From the NCBI RefSeq assembly GCF_000374305.1, contig NZ_KB894093.1, positions 372,001 to 436,000 on the forward strand: a DNA stretch of 64,000 nt, given 5' to 3'. A program made the translations under genes and the position numbers. Shown here one piece after another: positions 43,849-54,172 of the stretch (position 1 is the stretch's first letter; each line of letters begins with the position of its first letter). Origin of the DNA: Actinomadura flavalba DSM 45200. GTDB lineage: Bacteria > Actinomycetota > Actinomycetes > Streptosporangiales > Streptosporangiaceae. The notes under the pieces are model-generated. The model was not told the DNA's origin, did no database searches, and saw only the letters and a program-made list of their open reading frames with translations.

Positions 43849-45912
43849 TCAGGGGTCTCTGGGCAGGCCGAGGAGGCGTTCGGCTATCACGTTGAGGTTG
43901 ACCTCGGTGGTGCCGCCGCCGATGGACATGGCTCGGGAGGCCAGGAGGTGGCGGGTCCATTTGCGGCGGGGGTCGGACTTCCAGTCGCCTGTGAGGACGC
44001 CGTGTTCGGCCAGGAGGGTGAAGCCGTACTCGGTGACGTGCTGGCCGTGTTCCATCGCGACGAGTTTGCGGACGTTGGCCGTGGCGCCCGGGTCGGTGCC
44101 GCCGACCTGCTTGAGGGTGGCGCGGAGGCCGAGGAGGCGGTAGGCGTGTTCGTCGGCGGCCAGCGCGCCGAGGTTGTCGCGGACGACCGGATCGTCGGCG
44201 ACGCCCAGATCGTGCGCGAGCCTCACCAGCTTCGGCAGGTCCGCGCCGAGCTGGAACGACAACGTCAGGCCCACGCGCTCGTTGGCGAGGGTCGTGCGGG
44301 CGACGCGCCAGCCGTCGTCCACCGGGCCGACGACCAGGTCGTCGGGGACGAACACGCCGTCCAAGTACACCTCGTTGAACACCGCGTCGCCGGTGGCCTC
44401 GCGCAGCGGGCGGACGTCGAGTCCCGGGTCGGACATGTCCACCAGGAAGTAGGTGATGCCCGCGTGCTTGGCCCTGTCCGGCGACGTGCGCGCCAGGCAG
44501 ATGCCCCACTGCGCGTCCCGGGCCAGCGACGTCCAGATCTTCTGCCCGGTGAGCCGCCAGCCGCCCTCGGCGCGCTCGGCGCGGGTCGTCAGGCTCGCCA
44601 GATCCGAGCCCGCGCCGGGCTCGGAGAAGAGCTGGCACCAGATGATCTCGCCGCGCAGCGTCGGCGGGAGGAACCGCTCCCGCTGCGCGTCCGTCCCGTA
44701 CTGGACGAGCGACGGCACCACCCACGCCGCGATCATCAACGGCACCGGCCGCACCCCGGCCGCCTTCAGCTCCTGCTGGATCACGATCTGCTCGACCGGC
44801 CCCGCGTCGCGGCCCCACGGGCGCGGCAGGTGCGGCGTCACCCAGCCGCCCTCGGCCATCGGGGCCCGCTGCGCGAACACGTCCAGCTCCGCCAGCGCGG
44901 CGACCTGCGCGCGGATCTCCGCGCGCAGCCCGGCCGACCCGGGCGGCAGCTCGACGTCCATCGGCCGCCGCGTCCCGGCCAGCGCCAGGTCCGCGACGGC
45001 CGCGCGGGCGCGGGACGCCGGGCCGAGCAGCGCCCGCAGCGACAGCGCCCGGCGGTAGACCAGGTGGGCGTCGTGCTCGAAGGTGTAGCCGATGCCGCCG
45101 TGGACCTGGATGTTGCCCTCGGCGCACGTCACCGCCGCGTCGGCCGCGAGCGCCGCCGCGACCTCGACGGCGTGGGCGCGCTGGTCCGCGTCGTCCTCGG
45201 TGAGGGCGCGGGCGGCGTCCCAGACGGCGGCGCGGGCGCGTTCCAGCGCGATCAGCATCCGCGCGCAGCGGTGCTTGACGCCCTGGAACTGCCCGATCGG
45301 GCGGCCGAACTGCTCGCGCAGGCCCGCGTAGGCGACGGCGTCGTCCAGCGCGCGGCCCGCGACGCCGCACGCCTCGGCGCCGAACAGCACGACGGCGTAC
45401 GCACGGGCGTCCACCGGGCCGAGCGGGCGGCCCGTGCCGGGGGTGACGGCGCCCGCCGGGCGGGTCGCGTCCAGGCTCTCCAGCGGCTCGACCGCCGCGT
45501 CCTCGTACACGCTCCCGGCCAGCACGACGACGTCGGCGTGCGGGGCGCCGACGACGGGCGCGTCCGGGACGAGGCCGACGGCGCCGGTGCGGGTGCCGTC
45601 CGCCAGGCCCGGGTCGGGGGTTCCGGCGGCGTGCAAGACCGCCGCCGCCACGATCGTCGGGACGACCGGACCGGGGACGAGCGCGCGCCCGAACTCCTCG
45701 ACGGCGACGGCCTGGTCGAGCAGGCCGAACCCCTGGCCGCCCGCGTCCTCGGGCAGGTGCAGGCCGAGCAGTCCCTGCGCGGCGAGATCGGCCCAGAACG
45801 GCGGGCGCTCCCCGGTCGCCGCGCGGACGACGTCGCGTCCGCAGTGCCGTGCGGTGAAGCCCCGCACGGACGCGGCCAGCGCCGCGTGTTCCTCGGTCAG
45901 CCCGATGCCCAT
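43849..45912 (-). CDS. Tandem acyl-CoA dehydrogenase (two fused FadE domains)
   Basis: 687 residues, about twice an ordinary FadE. Residues 1-325 form a first, shortened dehydrogenase ending in IQVHGGIGYTFEHDAHLVYRRA; 335-687 a second complete one with CQLFSEPGAGSDLA, LTGQKIWTSLA and SIGGGTTEVNLNVIAERLLGLPRD. Paired FadE subunits that form heterotetramers on bulky CoA esters are known in steroid degradation, where one partner is not catalytic. Here the pair is one chain. Substrate is unknown; no steroid genes are adjacent. Confidence 0.85.
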   Translation of the reverse strand: MGIGLTEEHAALAASVRGFTARHCGRDVVRAATGERPPFWADLAAQGLLGLHLPEDAGGQGFGLLDQAVAVEEFGRALVPGPVVPTIVAAAVLHAAGTPDPGLADGTRTGAVGLVPDAPVVGAPHADVVVLAGSVYEDAAVEPLESLDATRPAGAVTPGTGRPLGPVDARAYAVVLFGAEACGVAGRALDDAVAYAGLREQFGRPIGQFQGVKHRCARMLIALERARAAVWDAARALTEDDADQRAHAVEVAAALAADAAVTCAEGNIQVHGGIGYTFEHDAHLVYRRALSLRALLGPASRARAAVADLALAGTRRPMDVELPPGSAGLRAEIRAQVAALAELDVFAQRAPMAEGGWVTPHLPRPWGRDAGPVEQIVIQQELKAAGVRPVPLMIAAWVVPSLVQYGTDAQRERFLPPTLRGEIIWCQLFSEPGAGSDLASLTTRAERAEGGWRLTGQKIWTSLARDAQWGICLARTSPDRAKHAGITYFLVDMSDPGLDVRPLREATGDAVFNEVYLDGVFVPDDLVVGPVDDGWRVARTTLANERVGLTLSFQLGADLPKLVRLAHDLGVADDPVVRDNLGALAADEHAYRLLGLRATLKQVGGTDPGATANVRKLVAMEHGQHVTEYGFTLLAEHGVLTGDWKSDPRRKWTRHLLASRAMSIGGGTTEVNLNVIAERLLGLPRDP

Positions 45913-45963
45913 GCGCCCTCCCGGTCCGGTAAGCCGCAGCTTACCGAACCGGGTTCGGGTCGG

Positions 45964-47208
45964 CTAGGACGCCAGCCGGAGCTGGCTCACGAACCGGTTG
46001 AGGTCCGGCCAGTGCTTGCGGTGCGTGTTCGGCATCGACGCGAACACCACCGCCGGGGCCGCCTTGCCGGTGTCGACCACCGCCGTCAGCACCACCTCGC
46101 CCGTCGCCTTGAACGGCGGGCGCTTGTAGTTCAGGTACGACGCGATCAGCCAGCCGGCGCGGCCCTGGACCGTCAGCTCCTGCGACGCCAGCGGCGTCGT
46201 CTTGTGCGGGAACGCGTACTGCGTCTGCTCGAAGCTCCGCATCGCCAGCGCCGCCACCGGCTTCACGCTCTCGGGGCCCTTGTACGCCGCGCCCAGCGTG
46301 GGGTGCAGCGTGCCGGTGAGGAGCTGCCCGAACCAGAGCTGGCCGCCGCGCTTCTCCGTCACGACGATCTGCTGGCCCGACCAGCCCGCGACGCCCAGCT
46401 TGTTCTGCTTGGTCGGCACCTGCCACGGCTTGCCGAAGCGCGGGTACGACAGGCCCGAGTGCGCGTCGTCGACGCGTCCCGCCGCGCGGGACGGCACGCC
46501 CGCGAACGTGCGCAGCGGCTTGTCCGGCGGCAGCTCGACCTGCGGCTCGTCCTCGGCGACCGCGGCCGGGCGGTGCGTCGCCTTGTCCTCGGGGACCGGG
46601 GTGTCGCGGTTCTTCAGGTAGTAGACGCCGCCCGCCGCCGCCAGCGCGACCACCAGCACGCCGACACCGCCGTACAGCAGCACCCGCGACCGGCCCGCGG
46701 GCTCCTCGAACTCGGTCCGCGACGCGGACTCGCCCAGCTTGGCGTCGGCGGCGTCCTCGTCGGCCATCCACTCGGGCATCTGCCAGTTGCCGCTGCTCGG
46801 ACGGCCCGACCGGCCGTGGTTCGCGCCGGTCGTCGGCGCGACGTAGCGGGTGTCGTCGGACTCGCGGTCGCCGGGCTCGCCGTCGAACAGCTCCCCCTCC
46901 CAGGCGGCGCGGCCCTCGTCGGCGCGCGGCTCGGGGACGGGCGCGACCTTGCGGTCCGGGCCGGACGTCTCGTCGTCCGGCTCCGGCTCGGACGCGACCG
47001 GCTCGGCGGCGGCGTCGTCGGCCCGCTCGGCGGGTTCGTGCGGCGCCGTCAGCAGCGGCTGCTTCGGCTCCACCCGCTGCGCCGGTGCCTCGACCTTCCC
47101 CCAGACGTCGTGCCCGCCCTCCGGCGGCGGACCGGCCGGGGAGTCCTCCCGGCCACCGTCGTCGCTGCTGTCGGTCCAGCGCGGACCGCGCTCCCCCTGA
47201 TCGGACAT
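45964..47208 (-). CDS. Membrane-anchored protein with disordered cytoplasmic arm
   Basis: 414 residues from ATG (GTG 47217 also possible). About 175 acidic, Pro-rich residues, one helix (about 178-198, LLYGGVGVLVVALAAAGGVYYL), then a 210-residue extracytoplasmic domain of unknown fold (WQVPTKQNKLGVAGWSGQQIVV). The type is common in actinomycetes; I do not recognise a function. It stands alone between the dehydrogenase and EI24 genes. Confidence 0.7.
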   Translation of the reverse strand: MSDQGERGPRWTDSSDDGGREDSPAGPPPEGGHDVWGKVEAPAQRVEPKQPLLTAPHEPAERADDAAAEPVASEPEPDDETSGPDRKVAPVPEPRADEGRAAWEGELFDGEPGDRESDDTRYVAPTTGANHGRSGRPSSGNWQMPEWMADEDAADAKLGESASRTEFEEPAGRSRVLLYGGVGVLVVALAAAGGVYYLKNRDTPVPEDKATHRPAAVAEDEPQVELPPDKPLRTFAGVPSRAAGRVDDAHSGLSYPRFGKPWQVPTKQNKLGVAGWSGQQIVVTEKRGGQLWFGQLLTGTLHPTLGAAYKGPESVKPVAALAMRSFEQTQYAFPHKTTPLASQELTVQGRAGWLIASYLNYKRPPFKATGEVVLTAVVDTGKAAPAVVFASMPNTHRKHWPDLNRFVSQLRLAS

Positions 47209-47283
47209 GCGGGACACGTTACGCGAAGATCAAGCCTCGATTCCCCGGCGCCAATCACACTCCGGATACATCTTTCCGACGGG

Positions 47284-48093
47284 TCAGTGACGGCCCGGCG
47301 GCGCGACGGCACCGCCCTTGACCTGCGAACCCGTCGCCAGCCGCTCCCGCGTCATCAGGGTGGCGCCCGCGACGGCGCCCGGCATCGCCAGCACGGCGCC
47401 CAGCGGGATGAGGAAGGTGACGAACGTCGCCGCGCCGAACCCCACGGCGAGCGGGCGGTTCCGCTTCAGCAGCGCGAACCGGTCGCGGCGCAGCAGCCCG
47501 CGCCGCTCCATCGCGTTCGCGGTCAGCTCGCCCGCCAGGAAGTACCCCGAGACGCACGCCGCCACCACCGGCACGACCGTCTGGCCCACCACCGGCAGGA
47601 ACCCCAGGACGAAGAACACCAGGCCGAACGCGACCGCGATGACACCGAGCAGCAGCGAGTCCTTGACGGCGCGGCCGATCGACGTCAGCAGCGGCACGTC
47701 CGGCTCGGGCGGCGCGCCGCCCTGCGACTCCTCCACCCGTTCAGCGATCTTGCTGTAGAAGGGGTCACCGACGAGCAGCGTCAGCGCCGTGAACAGCAGG
47801 ATCGCCACGAACACCGACGCGCCGAAGATCGCCAGACCCGCGACGACGCGCACCGTCGTGCGGGCGCCCTCGGCCCAGTCGTCCGCGAACGGCGTGACCC
47901 ATCCGGCCAGCCCGTCCAGGTTGAACGCCAGCGTCCCCAGCGCCGCGACGTAGAACACCAGCACGATCACGGCGGGGATGAGCCCGAACAGCCACTGCCC
48001 GGGGTGGCGGGCCGTCCAGCCGATGCCGCGGAACAGGTAGCCGACGCCGGTGAACAGGTCCTTGAGCTTGGACGGTCGCTGCGGAGAAGTCAC
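47284..48093 (-). CDS. EI24-domain (CysZ-like) membrane protein
   Basis: 269 residues, GTG overlapping the upstream stop. Four to six helices with GDPFYSKIAERVE after the second and a re-entrant region typical of the EI24/CysZ family. CysZ is a sulfate-uptake protein in enterobacteria; whether actinobacterial members carry sulfate is unclear. It is far from the cysDN genes here. Confidence 0.8.
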   Translation of the reverse strand: MTSPQRPSKLKDLFTGVGYLFRGIGWTARHPGQWLFGLIPAVIVLVFYVAALGTLAFNLDGLAGWVTPFADDWAEGARTTVRVVAGLAIFGASVFVAILLFTALTLLVGDPFYSKIAERVEESQGGAPPEPDVPLLTSIGRAVKDSLLLGVIAVAFGLVFFVLGFLPVVGQTVVPVVAACVSGYFLAGELTANAMERRGLLRRDRFALLKRNRPLAVGFGAATFVTFLIPLGAVLAMPGAVAGATLMTRERLATGSQVKGGAVAPPGRH

Positions 48094-48968
48094 GGAGCCA
48101 CGTTATCGACAGGAAGGCCGACGAGATGGGCCGAACGCGCCCAGACCGCCCGGCGCAGCGCGCGTCCGTCGTCGCCGCCGTCGCGGGGCGGGCGCAGCAC
48201 CCGCACCGACGGGTGGTGGCCGCCCGTCCGCTCCGCGAACGCCGCGTCGGCCGCCAGCCGGACGACCTGGCGCGCGCCCTGCGCGGGCGTGCGCAGCAGC
48301 GGCGTCCGGCTCAGCAGCGCCGCGCCGCGCGAGCCCTCCGGCAGGTCGCGGCCGAGGCCCGTCGCGGTCGGGCCGGGGCAGCACGAGTTCGCCACGACGC
48401 CCGTCCCGTCGAGCCGTTCGGCCAGCTCCGCCGCGAACAGCACGTTCAGCAGCTTGGTCCGCGCGTACACGCGGTGCGACCCCGACGGCCCGTAGTGGCG
48501 CGGCTCGGCGAACCGCTCGGCGTCCAGCGGGCCCGCCCGGCGGTACGCCTCGCTCGCCACCACGACGACCCGCGCGGGCGCCGACCGCAGCAGCAGGCCG
48601 CGCAGCAGGTTCGTCAGCAGGAACGGGCCGAGGTGGTTGCCCGCGACCATGCGGTCGTAGCCGTCCACGCTGACCTTCGCGCGCCGCAGGTGCGCGCCGG
48701 CGTTGTTGACCAGGACGTCCAGCCGCGCGTACCGCTCCCGCAGCCGCGCCGCCAGCCGCCGCACCTCCGCCCGCGACGACAGGTCACCGAGGAACGTGTC
48801 GGCGCGGGCGTCCGGGACGCTGCCGCGCAGGTCCGCGAGCGCCGCGTCCGCCCGGACCTGGCTGCGGCACACCATCCCGACGCGGAACCCGCGCCGCGCC
48901 AGCTCCCGGGCCGTCTCCAGCCCGATGCCGGACGAGGCCCCCGTGACGATCGCGATCCGCTCCTGCAT
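48090..48968 (-). CDS. Short-chain dehydrogenase/reductase
   Basis: 292 residues. TGASSGIG (9-16) binds NAD(P), NNAG at 88-91, catalytic Ser139 and YARTK (Tyr168, Lys172). It resembles retinol-dehydrogenase/protochlorophyllide-reductase-like SDRs (CCPGPTATGLGRDL). Stop overlaps the EI24 start (GTGA). Substrate unknown. Confidence 0.88.
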   Translation of the reverse strand: MQERIAIVTGASSGIGLETARELARRGFRVGMVCRSQVRADAALADLRGSVPDARADTFLGDLSSRAEVRRLAARLRERYARLDVLVNNAGAHLRRAKVSVDGYDRMVAGNHLGPFLLTNLLRGLLLRSAPARVVVVASEAYRRAGPLDAERFAEPRHYGPSGSHRVYARTKLLNVLFAAELAERLDGTGVVANSCCPGPTATGLGRDLPEGSRGAALLSRTPLLRTPAQGARQVVRLAADAAFAERTGGHHPSVRVLRPPRDGGDDGRALRRAVWARSAHLVGLPVDNVAP

Positions 48969-49013
48969 CCCCCCACCCTGCCGGAGACCCCCGTCACACG
49001 GAAGGGCGCCGCG

Positions 49014-49592
49014 TCAACTCCTGCGACGCGGGTCACGTCCGGACGCGGCGAGCGCCCGGTCGAACGCGGACGCGTCCGGGCCGATCGGGACGGGCTCCGC
49101 GAACCCGTCGTACCGCCGGTAGGTCTCGGCGTGCTCCTGGACGACGCGCAGCAGCAGCTCGCCGGTGTCGTCCGCGACGCGGAACTCCTGGCCGGTGGAC
49201 CGGGCGACGTCCCAGCCGTGCACGGCCATCTCCTTGATGATCAGCCCGGCGACCTGCTCGGCCGGAAAGGACATCCCGCCCAGGTCGATGTCGCCCTCCC
49301 AGACCTCGTCCGGCTCCCAGGCGGCGACGGCCCGCCCGAGCTGCGCCTCGTAGCGGGCGGCCCAGTCGGGGTCGCGGGTGAAGTCGCGGGCGGCCAGCTC
49401 GTCCGGGACCGGTTCGCGGCGGGCGCGGAATTCCAGCCCGTAGGCGGTGTAGAGGACCCAGTGGTTGACCAGGGCGCGCAGGTCGAATCCGGCGCAGGGC
49501 GTCGGGGCGTCCCACGCGCCGGCGGGCACGCGCGCGGCGACGCGGGCGGCCTCGGCGGCGCACGCGGCCAGGTGTCGGTGCAGTGCGTTCAT
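49014..49592 (-). CDS. TIGR03086-family DinB-like protein
   Basis: 192 residues from ATG; a GTG 9 nt upstream is in frame. N-terminal LVNHWVLYTA and the later EMAVHGWDVARSTGQ provide the histidine/aspartate ligands of the DinB/mycothiol-dependent maleylpyruvate isomerase fold. Known members use mycothiol or bind metal; role here unknown. Divergent from an AraC regulator with 64 nt between them, so it may be that regulator's target. Confidence 0.85.
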   Translation of the reverse strand: MNALHRHLAACAAEAARVAARVPAGAWDAPTPCAGFDLRALVNHWVLYTAYGLEFRARREPVPDELAARDFTRDPDWAARYEAQLGRAVAAWEPDEVWEGDIDLGGMSFPAEQVAGLIIKEMAVHGWDVARSTGQEFRVADDTGELLLRVVQEHAETYRRYDGFAEPVPIGPDASAFDRALAASGRDPRRRS

Positions 49593-49656
49593 GCCCGGCA
49601 CGCTAGGGACGCGCGGGGCCGGACGTCTTGAAGAAAGACGTCACTAGGCTGGAGGG

Positions 49657-50427
49657 ATGCAGTTTCCGCGCGGCGTTCTGTACCCCAAGCGGCAGGAGCC
49701 GCACGTCCAGGTCGCCCAGCATCCGCCCGGCGCGGGTCTGGAGGCGTTCGCGGAGTACTTCTGGCACGTCCGCTGGACGGTCGCCGAGCCGTACGACACC
49801 GAGGTGCTCAACCACCCGAACGTGCACCTGGTGTTCGAGGAGCCGCGTCCGCTCGTCTACGGCGTGGAGCGTTCCCGGTTCGTGCGCCGCCTGTCCGGCA
49901 CGGGCCAGGTGCTCGGGCTGCGCTTCCGTCCCGGCGGGTTCCGCTGCCTGATCGACGGCCCGGTCTCCGCCCTGGCCGACCGCCGCACCCCGGCGGCCGA
50001 GATCTTCGGCCCCGGGATCGACGCCCTGAACGCGACGCTCCTGGCCTCGGACGACCGGGTGGACCTGGCCCGCGACTTCCTGACGCCGTTCCTGCCCGGC
50101 GACCCGGACCCGTCCGCCGTCCACGCGGCCGAGATCGTCCACCACATCACCGACAACCCGGGCCTGTTCACCGTCGAGGACCTGGCGGCCAAAGCGGGCG
50201 TCTCCGTCCGCACCCTCCAGCGCCTCTTCACCGAGTACGTCGGCGCCACCCCCAAGTGGGTCATCCGCCGCGCCCGCCTGCACGAGGCCGCCGCCCGCGC
50301 CGACTCCGGCACCCCCGTCGACTGGCCCGCCCTCGCCACCGACCTCGGCTACGCCGACCAGTCCCACCTGACCCGCGACTTCACCACCACCATCGGCAAA
50401 CCCCCCACCCACTACACGTCCACCTGA
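49657..50427 (+). CDS. AraC-family regulator
   Basis: 256 residues, ATG with GGAGGG directly upstream. N-terminal DUF6597-like sensing part (VAQHPPGAGLEAFAEYFWHV), C-terminal double HTH (about 160-255) with LAAKAGVSVRTLQRLFTEYVG and LATDLGYADQSHLTRDF. Its last 16 nt overlap the 3' end of the opposing methyltransferase gene. Confidence 0.88.
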   Translation: MQFPRGVLYPKRQEPHVQVAQHPPGAGLEAFAEYFWHVRWTVAEPYDTEVLNHPNVHLVFEEPRPLVYGVERSRFVRRLSGTGQVLGLRFRPGGFRCLIDGPVSALADRRTPAAEIFGPGIDALNATLLASDDRVDLARDFLTPFLPGDPDPSAVHAAEIVHHITDNPGLFTVEDLAAKAGVSVRTLQRLFTEYVGATPKWVIRRARLHEAAARADSGTPVDWPALATDLGYADQSHLTRDFTTTIGKPPTHYTST

Positions 50428-51161
50428 CCCGTCGCGACGGTGGCGCCGAGGTCGTCGTCGGTGAGGATGGCCGGGGTGAGGCCCGCGTTGTGCAGGATTG
50501 CGGTCGCGGTGTCGAGTTGGCGGGTGCTGAGTTCTGTGAGGAGGACGCCGCCGGGGGCCAGCCAGGACGGGGCCTCGGCGGCGACGCGGCGCAGGACGTC
50601 CAGGCCGTCGGGGCCGCCGTCCAGGGCGACGCGGGACTCGTGGTCGCGGGCCTCGGCGGGCAGGAAGGGGACGTCGCCCGTCGGGACGTACGGGACGTTC
50701 GCGACGAGCACCGTCACGACTCCCTTCAGGCGGGGCGGCAGCGCGGCGAACAGGTCGCCCGCGAAGACCCGGCCGGGCGGGAGGTTGCGGCGGGCGCAGC
50801 GGACGGCCGCCGGGTCGACGTCGGCCGCGTACACGTCGCCGCCCGCGCGGGCGAGGACGGCGCCCGCCGCGCCCGTCCCGCAGCACAGGTCGACGGCGAC
50901 CCCGCCCTCCGGCAGCCGCGCCACCGCCTCCCCGGCCAGGAACTCCGTGCGCCGCCGGGGCACGAACACCCCCGGCTCCACGACGATCCGCAGCCCGCAG
51001 AACTCCGCGAACCCGACGACCTGCTCCAGCGGCTCCCCCGCGACGCGCCGCCCGACCATCGCCTCCAGCGCGCCCGCGTCCGGGGCCGCCCCTTCCAGCA
51101 GCGCCGCCTCGTCCTCGGCGAACACGCACCCCGCGGCGCGCAGCCTCTCCACGATCGTCAA
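50412..51161 (-). CDS. HemK/PrmC-like N5-glutamine methyltransferase
   Basis: 249 residues from a TTG that overlaps the upstream stop (TTGA) and has a very strong GGAGGAG 6 nt before it; the frame is open further but inside the neighbour. Motif I DLCCGTGAAG (91-100) and the catalytic-loop variant NVPY (155-158, family NPPY) identify a PrmC-like enzyme that would methylate a glutamine in a protein. Because it is translationally coupled to a signalling-type operon rather than to prfA, its substrate may be a partner in that operon; this is inference. Confidence 0.8.
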   Translation of the reverse strand: MTIVERLRAAGCVFAEDEAALLEGAAPDAGALEAMVGRRVAGEPLEQVVGFAEFCGLRIVVEPGVFVPRRRTEFLAGEAVARLPEGGVAVDLCCGTGAAGAVLARAGGDVYAADVDPAAVRCARRNLPPGRVFAGDLFAALPPRLKGVVTVLVANVPYVPTGDVPFLPAEARDHESRVALDGGPDGLDVLRRVAAEAPSWLAPGGVLLTELSTRQLDTATAILHNAGLTPAILTDDDLGATVATGQVDV

Positions 51162-53358
51162 CCCGGCTCCTCCTTGGCGAGCGTCCGCCGCAGCCGGACC
51201 AGGACGACCAGCAGCAGCCGCCGCCACTCCGGCGTCAGCAGATGAACCTCCACATCCTCCCGGACGCGCCGCCGTCGCGGGTCGCCTCCGGCCCAGTCGC
51301 GCACGAGGCCGAGCATCCGGGCCCGCCGCCCCGGATCATGACCCGTCGACCGGACGAACACCTCGACGATCTCCGCGCGCAGCCGGGGGTGCAGCAACGC
51401 GGTGTCCAGCCACAGCCGGACGGCGTCGGCGTACTCCGGCGTCGGTGCGCCGCCCAGGTCCCACCACGCCCGCCCCGACGCGGGCACGGGGACGGCCCCG
51501 GGATCGGTCAGCATCGACGCCGACCCGTCCGCCGCACGCACCCCGGCCAGCATGAGGAACAGCCACACCCCGGCCGACGCGCGCGACCCGTCCGGCCCGT
51601 TCAGCCACTCCAGCGCCAGCGCCTGCACCCGTGCGCGGCGCACCGTCGCCAGCCGCAGGCACGCCGCCAGGACGAGCCGCCGCACGCCCTCGTCGTCCAC
51701 GTCCGCGAGCCGCCCCAGCACGCGGGCCAGCGCCCGCACCTCGACCTCGCCGTCGTCGGGCCCGCGCCGCCGCGGCGCGCCGTCCGCCTCGGCGGGCAGG
51801 CCCGCCGCGACCAGGTCCAGCGCGGCCGTCAGCGCGACCGACGCCAGCCGCTCGGCCGCGCGCGGCGAGCGGTACCCGGCCGCGCTGTCGCACCAGCCCA
51901 TGAGCACGCCGAACACCAGGAGCGGGTCGTCCTGCGCGAGCGCCCGGACGACCGCGGCCACCTCGGCGTGCACGACCGCGTCGCCTCCGGCCGACAGGTG
52001 CTTGAGCCGGGTCAGCGCGACGGTCGGCAGCGTCCCGGCCAGCACCTGGCACACCCGGACGATCGTCAGCTTCAGCGACTGCGGCGCGGCCTGCTGCTGC
52101 GACCACTCGTACAGCTCGCGGCGGACCTTGCCGCCCACGACGGGATGCAGGCACGTGTCCGACAGCACGATGAACGCCAGGTCCACGCCGCCGATCCGGG
52201 CCGCCTCCTCCCCGGCCGCCCACTCGCGGGCCGTCGCGCAGATCAGCTCGGGCCGGTCGTGCCCGGCGGCCAGGTTCGCGAAGACGCGCGCGATCTTGCG
52301 CCGCAGCTCGGCGCCGAGGGTCACCGACGGCTGCGCGGGCAGCTCCGACAGCCACATCAGCAGGTCCGGGCGCAGCAGCGGATACGCCGCCCAGACATGG
52401 TCGATCACCGACGCGGCGAACCGCTGGCGGCGGAAAAGGATGCGGTCGGCGCGCCGATCGGCGCCGAGCACGTCCTCCAGTTCCGCCGACGGCCGCCACG
52501 CCAGGCCGCCCCCGGCGACCGACATGCGCAGCCGCTCGGCCAGCGACAGCGCCGCCTCGTACACGCTCATCTCGTCGGCCGGGGCGATCGTCGCCGCCGC
52601 GATGAGCAGCACCTGGTCCTGCTTGCCGTCGTGCTCGCGGAACCACGACCGCAGCTCGTCGCGCCAGCCCAGATAGGCGCGCTCCACCTGGTACTCGTCA
52701 CCGCCGGTCGCCGCGATGAGCCGGATCAGCCGTTCGGCGTCCGCCGCCGACCCCGCCTTGAGCAGGTCCCGCGCGCGCGGCCAGTCCCGCCACCGCGCCG
52801 CGTCGAGCCCGGCGGGCGCGAGCCGCCGCCGGTACACGTCGTGCGCGGGCGGCGGCTCCACGACGATCGACGGCAGCACGTGCGCGAACTGCACGCGCTC
52901 GTCCTCGCCGCCGATCGCCAGCAGCAGCCCGCCCGCGTCGCGCACCGCCTCCCAGCAGTAGCGCAGCCGGGACGGGTCCTCGTCCGACGCGCGGACCAGG
53001 TAGCCCGAGCGTCCCGCGACGCCGATCTCCTCGGCGTCGTCCCGGCCCGGGGAGAACCAGCGGACGCGCAGGCCCGGGACGATCGCGCGCGCGACCGCCA
53101 CGGCCGTCCGCTCGTTCTCCGCCTCGGCCGGGCCCACCAGCAGCGCGCCGCCGTACTCCCGCACCGTCGCGACGACGCGGTCGTGGTTGAGCGCGGGCAC
53201 GTAGCCGTCCACCCACTCGGTGACCTGCCGGTCCGACAGCAGCATCGCCGGACGGCCCCGCATGATGCGGATCTGGTTCTGCACCAGGTCGCCGTCCACC
53301 GTGTTGCCGAAGGCGACCTGGGCGTCGTCACCGGTGACCTCGGTGTCGCCGATCGTGG

Positions 53359-53362
<4 letters not shown>
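51158..53362 (-). CDS. Large protein with N-terminal FGNxVxGDL motif and P-loop-like segment lacking lysine
   Basis: 734 residues. Residues 9-28 form a short motif (VTGDDAQVAFGNTVDGDLVQ) shared with the C-terminus of the upstream gene product. A P-loop-like segment GALLVGPAEAENERTA (72-87) has no lysine, and GGLLLAIGG (about 144-152) resembles a Walker B strand, so a non-hydrolysing NTPase-like domain at about 60-250 is possible. Residues 250-734 are alpha-helical, probably repeats, with no recognised enzyme motif and no membrane helix. ATGA coupling to the cyclase-like gene. It resembles the sensor/scaffold partner of STAND-type conflict modules, but no family can be assigned with confidence. 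Confidence 0.75.
53279..53338 (-). repeat. FGNxVxGDL motif repeat, copy 2
   Basis: Codes residues 9-28 of the large protein. About 48 of 60 nt match the copy at 53371-53430, 92 nt away, mostly with third-position and conservative changes. Confidence 0.75.
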
Positions 53363-54105
<743 letters not shown>

Positions 54106-54172
54106 GGCGGGCCCCTTTCGGAGGTCGGCGAAGGTGTCCGACCACCATGCGCCCCGCGTCCGCGCCGCTGTG

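Noticed and set aside
43720-48495. 1591-residue plus-strand open frame
   Set aside because: Shadow of the dehydrogenase, membrane protein and EI24 genes on the minus strand; no domain and no ribosome binding site.
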